From contig CM051516.1 of NCBI GenBank assembly GCA_028015205.1, positions 38,516,230-38,580,229 on the forward strand: a DNA stretch of 64,000 bases, given 5' to 3'. This DNA comes from Mytilisepta virgata (Eukaryota > Mollusca > Bivalvia > Mytilida > Mytilidae). The notes under the pieces are model-generated. The model searched no databases and was not told the DNA's origin. It saw nothing but the letters and a program-made list of their open reading frames with translations. Below, piece by piece: positions 40,946-52,012 of the stretch (positions are counted from its first letter, which is position 1; every line of letters starts with the position of its first letter). The position numbers were made by a program, and so were the translations under genes.

Positions 40946-40981
40946 TCCGCCATCTTAGTGTACCTAATTGTCAAGGGTAAC
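40946..40981 (-). promoter_or_regulatory. Putative core promoter of the EFCAB6-like gene: X-box and YY1-type site
   Basis: On the minus strand GTTACCCTTGACAAT (40981-40967) fits the RFX X-box RYYNYY-N3-RRNRAC with one mismatch, at the last base. Eleven bases further on, AAGATGGCGGA (40956-40946) matches the YY1-type element often found just downstream of metazoan start sites. The ATG is about 190 bp further downstream. An X-box suits a ciliary gene. This is motif reading only, without transcript data. Confidence 0.45.
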
Positions 40982-40989
40982 AAAGTAGT

Positions 40990-42371
40990 TGGTATATTTA
41001 AATCACATGACTTCTTCTTTCGTCTTTTAAAACTATTTTTTCCATGATAATATAGGGATTTAAAATGAAAAGTCAATATTCAGAGAACATGAGAAAAAAA
41101 AATCAAATACTTTTGAAATTGTTTATTTAATGTAAAAAACCTTGTAATGTTTATTTAAATGAAATGATACCACAGATATATGAAGTAAACGTACGTTTAA
41201 ACGTGTGACATTTAAAACAATTATACATTTTTATTGGAAATGATATTTTACTTTTGACATAAAAATGTTCATTATTCCTTTTTCTTAGTTTAAAGATATA
41301 TATTATTTTTGATTTAAATTTATATACATTACGCATGTAACACTAAAATAAAGATATTACAAAAAGGAAAAGATTTATGAAAAATCAAACCAAAACAGTG
41401 GAATAATTTAAATATATTTTGATAGTTTTTAATTGCTGTCATTTAAACTATTGTGATGAAAACCGATAAATTTCTCTTATCATGTCTGTTTTCAGAGAAT
41501 GTCAATATTTAAACAATTGAAACGAACGTTTCTGTTTTTTGTATGGCTCAAATCGATACGTATGTTAGGACAATAATAATTATTTCATACAATTGCAAAA
41601 TAACTGTGACATATTTATATAGCAGTAACAGTATATTACAATATGTCAACATTCAGAGAGTTTTACGTCATATGAGAAAGAAATGTGATGTTTTCTACAC
41701 TACAAACTACTCGCCTATGTGTCAAAAGAAACAAATCCCATTGAAGTGGAATGTGCCCTTATTTGTTTTATTTCCCTCTTTATCTTCAGTTTTGTTGTAA
41801 GGCCTTCAAATGTGAGCTATAAGTTCATATCAGACAACATAAATTACAACGTTAGTCTCCACATAAAGATACTTCATATTATCCACTTTCATTAAATTCC
41901 ACAAAATACTTTTTTTCAAGATGTATATATAGATATGATTGGTGTTATAGGTTTCTTACAGCGCAATTGTATAGTTTTTTTTTGTTAACGATCTGCATCA
42001 GGTAAATTGTCAACACGCAAATCATTACCAACGGTAGACAACCCTAACTTAAACTCATTCCTTGAAAACTAAAAATTAAAAAAAAGAACTTCTAGTCTGT
42101 AAATCTTTTTTTTCTACAAAGATTAGTATCCATCAAAAAGTTTGTATGTATTGTTAGTGGATTTTATCATATATTTAGTATAAAATACAGTAGTGTTGAA
42201 TATATGATAACCATACTACTCAACTACCTTATATCCTCACCCGTAATCATATCTGATTGAAATCATTAGTACTGAGAGGGAAAATGTTCAATATATGATG
42301 TAAGTAACGGTCTTAAATACGGAGAAGCATCCCACACAGTATATAAGTCTAAAACACGGAGCAACATGGTA
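40990..42371. other. Intergenic stretch upstream of the EFCAB6-like gene
   Basis: Past the putative promoter I see only AT-rich DNA without coding exons, RNA genes or recognisable element ends. Confidence 0.4.
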
Positions 42372-42380
42372 TTCTTCTTG

Positions 42381-42635
42381 GGGTGTGACTAAACATCGAA
42401 TTCGAGTTCGAGTTAGAGTTAGAGTTAGAGTTAGAGTTAGAGTTAGAGTTAAAGTTAAAGTTAAAGTTAAAGTTAGAGTTCGAGTTCGAGTTAAAGTTCG
42501 AGTTAGAGTTCGAGTTAAAGTTCGAGTTAGAGTTCGAGTTAAAGTTCGAGTTCAAGTTAATTTTCGAGTTAACTCGAGATATTGATTTCTAATCTCATTT
42601 ATCAAGTTGCATGTCGAGTTAAAATTCGAGTTACG
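42381..42635 (+). repeat. Left hexamer arm of the foldback element
   Basis: After GGGTGTGACTAAACATCGAA comes an array of GAGTT(A/C) and AAGTT(A/C) hexamers, broken by AACTCGAGATATTGATTTCT and a short unique stretch before the last units. Confidence 0.9.
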
Positions 42636-43964
42636 GATTAAGTTTAGGGGAAGGGAGGTAAATAACAAATGCCGGTACATAGGCTCATAAAAAATAGCTA
42701 AAATTGTTGACACCCCCATAAAGATATCTCCACCCTTTTCAGACCCAGAAAAATACGCTATTATTTTCGTATTTTTGAACGCACCCCCTCCCCCCCCCCA
42801 AAAAAAATACCGTCAATTTTTGGGACCTCTAAACAATATAGCAAAATCGAGAAATAAATAGTACTAGCCTACGTGCAGAACATTTTGGAGAGTACCCCCC
42901 CGCCCCACTTTTCGGATTAAGTTATTGTGTGTAGAGTTTTATTCTTCGCCGTTTATAATCATCTAGACACCGGACATAGCTATCAAATGCATGTGGATCC
43001 TGTATAATTGATAAAAGTTTTTTTTTCAAATTTCCTTAATATAATCCGTACACTGAATTGTGGGATTTAAAGTTGTGATACAAAACTATATCCTTCAAAA
43101 TAATATAAACGCTGTAAATAGTTTAGGAACCATTTTATTGTTACTTGTTTTTTTATATTGCGTATTTGATTGACGCAAAACCACATTGCCTATGTTACTA
43201 AAAATAGAGCATATGGGACAGTAGTTTTGAAAATTACCTCAGAAGAAATGTCTTTTAGAGAAAATCTGGCAAGTTAAAAACTATCAGAAGGACAAGATCT
43301 ACTTGCGTTTATTTTTTTGTAGAGACCGTATTACGCGTCTTAGAGTTATTGCCCCCTGCATTATTGATTTTTAGCTTTTTGTTATTGTTTTTTAATATAA
43401 AAATCTTCTCCTCTAAAACTACAGGGTCAATTCGAACCAAAAATGGTTGTAATAGTTATGGGATGGTCCCCTTTAAACTTTTTATCTGGCGTGTTCGTCC
43501 GTCATCCAAGATTGCCGTCACGACCCGACATAATTAAACTTAGGACCATATTGAGAATACAATTTGATGATCTCCTCTGAAACTGCTGGGCCTATTGGAA
43601 CCAAACTTTGGTGGAAAAGTCCTTGAGGGGTGGGGGTAGGGGGGGGGGGTTCCCTTCTAAAATTTGTCTGTTGATCCCGACCTTCAACCAAGACAGTTGC
43701 CGGAGATAATTATAGAAAATCTTTTCCTCTGAAACTATACAAAGTCAACATCAACCAAATTTTACTTTAATTATCTTAAGATGGTCCCCTTCCGAAACGG
43801 TGTCAGCTAATTCCGACCTCTGCTACCACGGTGGCCTCCTCTAAAACCACTGGGCAATTTGGCCTAATTCATTATTACGGGTGTCCAGTTTCAATATTGT
43901 GTCGAAGGATGCACCGAACCAATAACATTTAGGGAACAACCATTTAACTTCAAAAGTGGGGGGA

Positions 43965-45560
43965 TATGTTTTACTTGTGAAAAAAAATATTCTGATTCCA
44001 AAGGGAAGGAAAAAAAATAATCTGTTGCAGCAAGGGCCAAAAAAATAATCTGTTTTACAAAACTATGGAAGCAAATTTTCTGGTTTAGATATATTTTTTT
44101 CCAAAATAAATATTTGAATCCGAGAGTTGATTTAATAAATCACAAGCATTACAAGAAAAGTTTAAGGTCATTATTTAATACAAACCTGACTTGATTTATT
44201 TTGAACATAATATGAGATTTTCCTTAGTTTTTCAGTCATACTTGACCTTTCAGTGATTAACCATCAAGAAGAAGAGCAACAATCATGACAATCAAAGCAT
44301 TGTTCCTTTTTTGGGCAGTTCTTGTTTCTGATTGGCTGAATAAAAAAAACCTCCTCTGAAATTGCTTGGCCAAATGGAACTAAACTTGACAGGAAGCATA
44401 TATGGGAGGTTCTTTGCAAAGTTTTCTCATTTCGTCCCGATCGGGCAACAAACATGGCCATCGTGAGCAATTCTTGTTTTTCATTGGTTGATTTAAAACA
44501 AAATTCTGGAACTATTTGGCCAAAACTGTCAGCCAAACTTGACAGGAAGTATCCGTTTTGAAAGTCTTATGAAATGAATCTTTTACATCCTGATTGGACG
44601 GCAAGCATGGCTGCCATGGGCAATCCTTGTTTCCGATAGGCTGATATAAAAAATCTTCTCCTCTGAAATCGCTTGGCCAAATGGAACGAAACTTGACAGG
44701 AAACATCTATGGAGGTTGTTTACAAAGTTTCCTCAATTCGTCCAGATCGGGCAAAAAACATGGCCGTCCTGGGCAATTCTTTTTTCTCATTGGTTGATTT
44801 AAAACAAAATTCTGGAACTACTTGGCCAAAACTGTCAGCCAAACTTGACAGGAAGTATCCGTTTTGAAAGTCTTATGAACTGAATCTTTTACATCCTGAT
44901 TGGACGGCAAGCATGGCTGCCATCGGCAATCCTTGTTTCCGATAGGCTGATATAAAGAAACATTCTTCTCTGAAACAGCGTGGCTAAATGAAACGATATT
45001 TGACAAGAAGCATCTGTGGGAGGTTTTTTACAAACTTTTCTCATTTTGTTTAGATCATGTGACAAACATGGCCACCATGGGCAATTCTTGTTTCTGCCAG
45101 GTGAGCGATACAGGCTCAGGCCTCTAAGCCTCTAGTTTAAATATGCATACATGTACATATACCCAATGTGTGTCTACTCATTACTGTGTGGAATTATGAT
45201 TGTTATAATAAAATACAAAGTACAGAGAAAATGATCAATTTCTTAAAGAATTAATATACAAAAACAAATTAAAAGTCATTAACATATCAGAAATATGCAA
45301 ATGTTTTATTATAAAAACAAATTCATAGTATATACCAGTTTTATTTACTGCTAGTGATTTCATAGGAATAAATACACCTTTTACTCTCTGGGCATTGCCA
45401 AAAAAAATTTCTTATTCGACTTGGTAAGAAAAAAATAATTTGATTGTAGTCGAAAAAAAAATAAAATTGTGTCCATACTTTCAAAAAAAAAATTTCAAAC
45501 CAAAATTTAAAAAAAAACATACCCCCCCCCCCCCCAACCCTTGAAGTTGAATGTTTTTCA
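43965..45560 (+). repeat. Duplicated repeat block, copy A (inside the foldback element)
   Basis: Matches 48634-50090 in order: ATATTCTGATTCCAAAGGGA, AATAATCTGTTGCAG, TTTTGAACATAATA, CAGTGATTAACCATCAAG at the left; then ATATGCATACATGTAC, GTGTCTAC and TTATATTTACTGCTAGTGAT-like blocks at the right. The middle differs: copy A has about five ~150-bp units (starts near 44351, 44504, 44655, 44812, 44962) and lacks the left inverted-repeat end present in copy B. Confidence 0.75.
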
Positions 45561-45908
45561 CTTACAGGCTTGATATGTCGTGTTCACATTTTTCTAAATT
45601 TGGGGCAAATATATTGTGTATTATATACCTCCGTCCATATGTTGAAAATCGTACGGTAGAGTATGGTTGACTTGTTTTACTAGGATTGAAGGTCTACACC
45701 CGGAATAAAAGAAAGTTTATATTCTCATTGAAATTTCATTAAAAAATTAAAAATCTGAAATTATTAGCAGATGAAGCACTCTAAAGGCCCACGTGCCAGC
45801 ATTTTATCATGTGAACTGTGACTAAAATGTTTGTTGAACAACACTTCCAATTCGTCACTGATTTCCGTATCAGAAAAAAAGTTGTACCAGGAACAAGTGC
45901 CTTTATCT

Positions 45909-46119
45909 TAACTCGAACTTTAACTCGAACTGTAACTCTAACTCGTAATGTAACTCGATAAATGACATAAGAAATTTATATCTCGAGTTCACTCAAACTT
46001 CAACTCGAACTCGAATTATAACTCGAACTCTAACTCGAACTTCAACTCGAACTCTTACTTTAACTCGAACTCTAACTCTAACTTTAACTCGAACTCGAAC
46101 TCGATGTTTAGTCACACCC
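45909..46119 (-). repeat. Right hexamer arm of the foldback element
   Basis: Reverse complement of the left arm in overall order. The hexamer variants differ in sequence between arms, so the arms have evolved by unit turnover while the terminal 19 bp stayed identical. Confidence 0.9.
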
Positions 46120-46128
46120 TTCTTCTTG

Positions 46129-47309
46129 ACACATATACGTGTATACACGCAAATTTACATTACATTCATCACTTATGGGATGGAACAACTTTTAAAGTAA
46201 TAAATAATGATTAGTGCGATGTATATATATATATACGTGTACTGAATTTCTGTGACTATTTGTTTTATAATTTGATATATGTGGGAGAAAAAAGACAGTG
46301 TAAATACAGCACTTTGTAAATATCAGTATGAATCATCGAACTATGAGTTTTGACATGTAGACAGAGATGTAAGATTATGACCATTACTATATTTAAGGTA
46401 TTCTATTTTATACACTAAACAATATGAAGTAAAATAATTATCATGGTTTATTGTATTAGAGTATTGCTACTAGAACCTTCTTGTATATATGTATATTACT
46501 AGTATAATATATCGTAATCTAGAAAGGATACAATTTTCTGTCAACGATTGAATCTTTCCCCAGAACCCTTATTATATCCCAGTTTAGCGCATCGTTGAGG
46601 TAAAGTAGTGATGGGGTAGTCCGTTTGTTCGCCGTCCGTTCGCCCGTCCGTTTATACCTACTTACGGCAACTACTCGTATACCAGAGAATGGACTTCTGT
46701 GAAACTTTCAGGAAATCTTCAGTGTGCATAACCATTGGGCAAAAACTGTTTTATTTTTTTTTTATCAGAATTAGGGGGTAGACATGCCTCGTCCGAAACT
46801 CCTCCTAAACCAGTGAATGGATTTCTGTTCAACTTTCAGGGAATCTACGCTGTACAGTGCCATTGTGCACCTTCTATTTTTTTTTCTTTTTATCAAAAAG
46901 ATTTTTTGGGTTTTCTATAGACAAACATTTACTTGTACATTTCTTTATATTATTGTAGTCATAACGGGGATATACATTAGTTCATAATCATTTTAGACAA
47001 AACGTTTGTTTTGTTTATAACTCTGCAGTTGAGCTAAACTACCAATGATCCCGTGAAACTTCAAACTTACTAGTATTAACACATAATTATAGGATGTTAT
47101 TATTTAGATAGTGAAAACCTTTTGTGACTTTCATGATGTATATGTATACATGGACACATTTTTTGTCTTACTGTTTGTCTGTATCCTTGGTACTTTTTGA
47201 ATTTTGTTGACAAGTTATCCTTTCAAATTAACGCGTTTAAATTTTACAATTCTTTCAAATATCCAAAAGTCATATATGTAGAAATAAGTATATAAACTGT
47301 GCATCTGAT
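46129..47309. other. Intergenic stretch with a decayed repeat
   Basis: From 46600 to 46880 GTCCGTTTGTTCGCCGTCCG and two CTTCTGTGAAACTTTCAGG-like units belong to the same broad family as the blocks around 43.4 and 56.1 kb. The rest shows no feature. Confidence 0.4.
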
Positions 47310-47321
47310 TCAACGTATCCA

Positions 47322-47474
47322 CCACCTTAATTGACAAGGATTGCCAATTTTCCTACCGAAGGTCGGTGGTTCTCTCTGGGTAATCAGGCTTCCTCCACCA
47401 ATAAAAATTGGCCTCCTCGAAATAGCCAAATTTGCTGAATACGACGTTAAACCGCAACTAAATAAACAAACAAA
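47322..47474 (+). mobile_element. 5'-truncated SINE with target duplication
   Basis: Only the SINE body and tail are present (CTTAATTGACAAGGATTGCC, CCGAAGGTCGGTGGTTCTCT, ACGTTAAACCGCAACTAAAT, then AAACAAACAAA). No tRNA head. Perfect flanking repeat TCAACGTATCCA (47310-47321 and 47475-47486) shows that this truncated form was inserted as such. Confidence 0.85.
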
Positions 47475-47666
47475 TCAACGTATCCATATTTTTCAATATC
47501 TCTTAAAATTTCTTTAGGAAGAGTAGATTTTGATTTAACTCCTTTTGATATAAGTATCTCCACTTGAAACTTCTTGGTAGTGTGATTTTTATTTTGTTTT
47601 TGTTTTGTGTAACCTGTCAAATCATGGTAATAATTGTACATGTATACATGTATCTGTAATGTTATA

Positions 47667-48290
47667 GAATAGAGAATGGAAACTGAAAATGTGCCAAAGA
47701 GACAACAAGCCGACCAAAGAGCAGAAAACAGCTCAATGCCAGCAATGGGTGCTCAACGCAGCGAGAAGAAAATCTCGCACCCGGATACGGGCCCCAGCTG
47801 GTCGTTTAACAACAATGCCTAGCCAAACATACGCCACATCAAACCCCGAAACACACAAACGAACCAAAACTTAAACAACACAAGACCAACAAGGGCTAGA
47901 GGTTCAGGCGGAAAAATGCAGCGGGGTTAAACATGCCCCGCAAGATCTCAACCCTCCCCCTATAACCCCAGCCAATCTGAAACAAACAAACACACAGCGA
48001 CATGCACAGCAAAATCCAGCCAAAAGAAGCCCGAGTCCGACACCAGAAAAGGCATTAGAAGAAACCAAGCAAAATGACAATGATCAATACAAAATCAACA
48101 AAGGACCACCAGCAGCCATCGACACGCCAGCACCAGACCCCATCCAAATCGACCGAAAGACTATGCCTCCATCACACAGAAAATCAGCCACAATACCTCC
48201 CGCCTGGGGTCTAGCACCATACCACCACAAACCACACGAGAAGAACATAACCCGTATCATGCCAACAACTGGTTTTAGAATAAATGTTTT
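47667..48290 (+). repeat. Long copy of a mussel-type dispersed repeat
   Basis: Starts ATAGAGAATGGAAACTGAAA, then AATGTGCCAAAGAGACAACA and GCAGCGAGAAGAAAATCTCG. The rest of the plus strand is strikingly rich in A and C and poor in T. I recall the first 150 bp as frequent in mussel transcripts. No ORF with recognisable similarity. The end near 48290 is approximate. Confidence 0.6.
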
Positions 48291-48633
48291 TATTTTCAAT
48301 GCAAAGACCCTATGAGTGAATCAAAATTAATTTTAATAAATTCCTTTGAAGGTTTTGGCTTTACCCCTTTAGGTAATTTTGGCATCTTTATTGCTCTAAA
48401 ATTGATTAGAGTAATTGTTTCAGATGTTTTAAAACTTTAGCCTCGAGCACCACCATGAGCATAACTGATGTTTGCAAATGTGCACATATTGTGCATTAAA
48501 CTTGGAGTTATAGAATATTTTATTGATCTACAAGTATCATCGCTGGAAGGTTGATTTACTGTCATCTGTTTCAAAATAGTCGCTTTGTTCAGTGATAAAT
48601 ATCCGGGTAGTTAGAGAGGGTTATGGTTATTCG

Positions 48634-50090
48634 TGAAAAAAATATTCTGATTCCAAAGGGAATGAAAAAAATAATCTGTTGCAGGAAGGGCCAAAAAAAT
48701 AATCTGTTTTACAAAACTATGGGAACAAAATTTCTGGTTTAGATATATTTTAAAAGAAAATAATAATTGAATCAGAGAATTGATTTAAAAAATCACAAGC
48801 ATTATAAGAAAAGCATTAGACCATTATTTAATACAAACCTGACTTGATTTATTTTGAACATAATAAAAGATTTTCCTTAGTTTTTCAGTCATACTTGACA
48901 TTTCAGTGATTAACCATCAAGATGAAGAGCAAAAATCATGAAAATCAAAACATTGTTCCTTTTTAACTCACCTGGCCAAAGGCTATGTGAGCTTTTGTCA
49001 TCACTTGGCATCTGTCGTCCGTCCGTCGTCCGTTAACTTCACATTTCAATCTTCTCCTCTGAAATCACTGGGCCAAATGGAATTAAATTTGACAGGAAGC
49101 ATCTATGTAAGGTCCTTTAAAAATATTGCTCATTTCGTCCCGATCGGAAAACAAACATGGCCATCATGGGCAATTGTTGTTTCTGATTGCTTGATTTAAA
49201 AACAAATTCTCTTAAACTGCTTGGCCAAATAGAGCCAAACTCGACAGAAAGTGTCTATGCCATAATAAAAAAATCTACATAACCGTAGTACTGCTTGAAA
49301 CCAAACATGGCCTGAGTGTTCCTCTTAAGGTGCTCACCATGTGTTGTTACTCTGGTGTTGATCCCTTATTCAAAATGGCATTCAGCAGAGGACATAGGTT
49401 AACATAAGACTTATGGGAAATACTTGCAAAAAATCTTCTGGAGAGCCGCCAAATTTTAGAATATGCTGACCTGTAAGTAAAAGGACCTATTGATGAAGAA
49501 AAAATTGGTTCCTACAAGGCTTACCACACTTCATAATGATAGAGAGAAGTTACCTCTCTGAGGTACATCAATAAAAATAGCTTTCATTCCAGGTGAGCGA
49601 TACAGGTTTAAATATGCATACATGTACGTATATCCAATGTGTGTCTACACAGTAATGTGTGGAATTATGATTATTATAATATAATACTAAGTGCAGAGAA
49701 AATCCACAATCGACACCATCACCACCCAGGGGATATCATAGAGACTATGCTATTTATTTACGAGATGGACCTATGATGCATGTGATATCTGTGTGTTGCA
49801 AAGATCTGAACTAATCTTTACAAATGAAAATTATATGCAAATGTTTTATTATAAAAACAAATTCATAGTATATACCAGTTTTATTTACTGCTAGTGATTT
49901 CATAGGAATAAATACAGCTTTCACTTTTTGGGCATTGCTCAAAAAAAAATTTCTGATTCGAGTTGGTAAGAAAAAAAATAATTTGGTTTGATTGTAGAAA
50001 AAAATAAAATTGTATCCATACCTTGAAAAAACAATTTTTAAACCTATATAAAAAAAAAACCATAACACCCCTTGAAGTTAAATGGTTTTC
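48634..50090 (+). repeat. Duplicated repeat block, copy B
   Basis: Second copy of the block at 43965-45560, outside the foldback element. It contains the complete inverted-repeat element 48966-49600 in its middle. Confidence 0.75.
48966..49600 (+). mobile_element. Inverted-repeat element with AACTCACCTGG ends
   Basis: Left end AACTCACCTGGCCAAAGG and right end CCAGGTGAGCGATACAGG are imperfect inverted repeats. The interior begins GTGAGCTTTTGTCATCACTT and CGTCCGTCCGTCGTCCGTTA and has CTTCTCCTCTGAAATC-type units about 150 bp apart. No transposase. Related pieces: a right end at 8350, a right end at 45098, and a left end at 56008. Confidence 0.65.
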
Positions 50091-50569
50091 CCTTGTGTAT
50101 GGGTATGATTTAATTAACTGGGGATTTTTTCAGACTATTTATAGATTTTTGTATAGAAAGGAGTGTATCCGTAACGCGACGAAACAAGTTGGTTTAATTT
50201 TAAAGAGTTACTTCTACAAAAGTTTTAAAGTTTTTTTGGGGTTTCATTCAGGAATTCATAATCATTTATCATGCTGGTAAGTACATTGTTGTCATTTTAT
50301 ACATTATTGTACCTTTCCAGGTATTAAATCAAGGCCATTTCATGACATTTTAAATGGGCTTGTTAGTCATGTTAGTACAAATTTTCGATTTGTTTGTGTG
50401 TGTGTATTTTTTTTATTATATTGTATTTTTCTTATTTATTTATAATTGTAAGCGAATGGTCGTAAGTAGTGTATCGTATTGTGCAACACATATAGCAAAT
50501 ATTTCTGCGTCATTGTTCTACATTGTTTATATTTTGGATTAGGGATAGGTATATATTATGAAATAATAA

Positions 50570-51074
50570 GGGACGGGATCAAAAGTTCAATGTAGGATAA
50601 AAAACTTAATTCACATAGTTTTTCCCCTGACCCCCCCCCCCCCCCCATAACTTAATTTGGGAAAAATTGATTGACCAATATGGGCATATGCTTTGAGAGT
50701 ATACTTTAGGTATCATGGGTCATGTTTGTTCTGTATATATCGACTTGGACATCACTTAAAATATTGTGTGTGTTTTTAGTATGCATCAAAAAAGGCACGG
50801 TTAAATTATAATTTTATACATATCATTCAAAATTCACGATCGATAAAGTGTTTGAACGACGTAGATACTATGATTGATTTCGCCCCATACTCTCGGCCAA
50901 AAATTTGCTTTAAAATTCATCAAACATATGGTAGGGCCAAACTTGAATCCGAATTTTTCAATCTATAAATCAATGTCGGATAACAAAACTTGCAGCGATT
51001 TTTAACCCCCCCCCCCTCCCCCAAACTATTTGAATTAAGTTTTTTATCATACATTGAACTTTTGATCTCGTCCC
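50570..51074. mobile_element. PIF/Harbinger-like MITE, full-length copy
   Basis: GGGACGGGATCAAAAGTTCA at the left, its complement ending ATCTCGTCCC at the right, flanked by TAA (50567-50569, 51075-51077). Poly-C tracts at about 50631-50646 and 51006-51021 sit just inside the two arms. 505 bp, no ORF. Confidence 0.82.
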
Positions 51075-51077
51075 TAA

Positions 51078-52012
51078 TGTTAACATACCAATATCATCAT
51101 TGATTGTGCAATTACAGTTAACCGGAAATCAAGGTTTTTGACAAGATTTCAATTTTTTGCCGAAAAAAGCAAAAGTTTTTGCTTGTAATGATTAATGTTT
51201 GTTCTTTGTTTTTGTGTTGATGACAATCCAGATTTTGACTCTCAAAATTTGAACCTTGCATTAGAAGTTTGTTTCATTTTTTAAAATAAAGCACTATTCT
51301 TTTTATCAACATTTGTAGTCGGATCAATTTATAGTTTTAGTAAACTGTAGTTGAATTAATTTATGAATATTTGGATAGTTATAAATGCAGGAGAGAGAGA
51401 GAGTCACTTTTGTGATCATATTTGTAAAATTGTCATGATCAATAAATTTATGACGACCGTAGTTGTGATAAAAATATATTATCTATAACAACAATAATGC
51501 TAACATTAAGATAGGCAGAGAAATGTAAACACCAAACGTGTTGTTGTGAAATTAAAAGTCCATGTTTGTCGCAGAGAACTGTCTCAAATGTCCAAGTTTC
51601 ATCATTGATGATTAACATATATCTTTACCTTTTATATTCGTTTACATTGCCATTGTGCGCTTTCTATTTTGATTGTTTTTTTATTATTAAAATGATTTTT
51701 GTGGATTTCCTAAAGACAACTTTGTCAATACAGTTTTCCCCAAATACTTTTTATCAAGTGTTTCAGAGTACAATTATCTAGAATGTTTCCTGTTGTTGAC
51801 ATGTTAAATGTTATGGAGCACTTACAGGGACATTTATCAGTAATGTATCATTATAAGTTAAAATTATTATCCTCTCCTGCGTACATATGGGGTTTTGGTT
51901 TTAGATACCAAAGATTAATATTTATCTTATGTTGTTTTACTTGCAGAACTGGTTTTTCTTTATTTAATAACAGCTATTTGCTCCATGCACCGCACCCCAT
52001 CTTAAATTCAAG
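51078..52012. other. Upstream region of the membrane protein gene
   Basis: It should hold the promoter and 5'UTR. A short GA repeat lies near 51393. A possible 5'UTR acceptor (TTTTACTTGCAG) ends at 51946. No other exon seen. Confidence 0.4.

Larger units (their letters stand above)
42381..46119. mobile_element. Foldback transposon with hexamer-array inverted repeats
   Basis: Ends are GGGTGTGACTAAACATCGA and its exact complement TCGATGTTTAGTCACACCC. A perfect 9-bp duplication TTCTTCTTG flanks it (42372-42380, 46120-46128). Each arm (42381-42635, 45909-46119) is mainly an array of GAGTTA, GAGTTC and AAGTTA-type hexamers. A conserved insert (AACTCGAGATAT, then CATTTATC) sits at matching positions in both arms. 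The 3.3-kb interior contains no transposase-like ORF and holds other repeats. Long, internally repetitive inverted repeats plus 9-bp duplications recall Drosophila FB elements and Mutator-like elements; superfamily assignment is inference. Confidence 0.85.

Noticed and set aside
42349..42585. Overlapping open frames on both strands, Arg-Val-rich and Asn-Ser-Phe-rich
   Set aside because: They are direct translations of the GAGTTA/GAGTTC hexamer array in the foldback arm; no independent coding signal.
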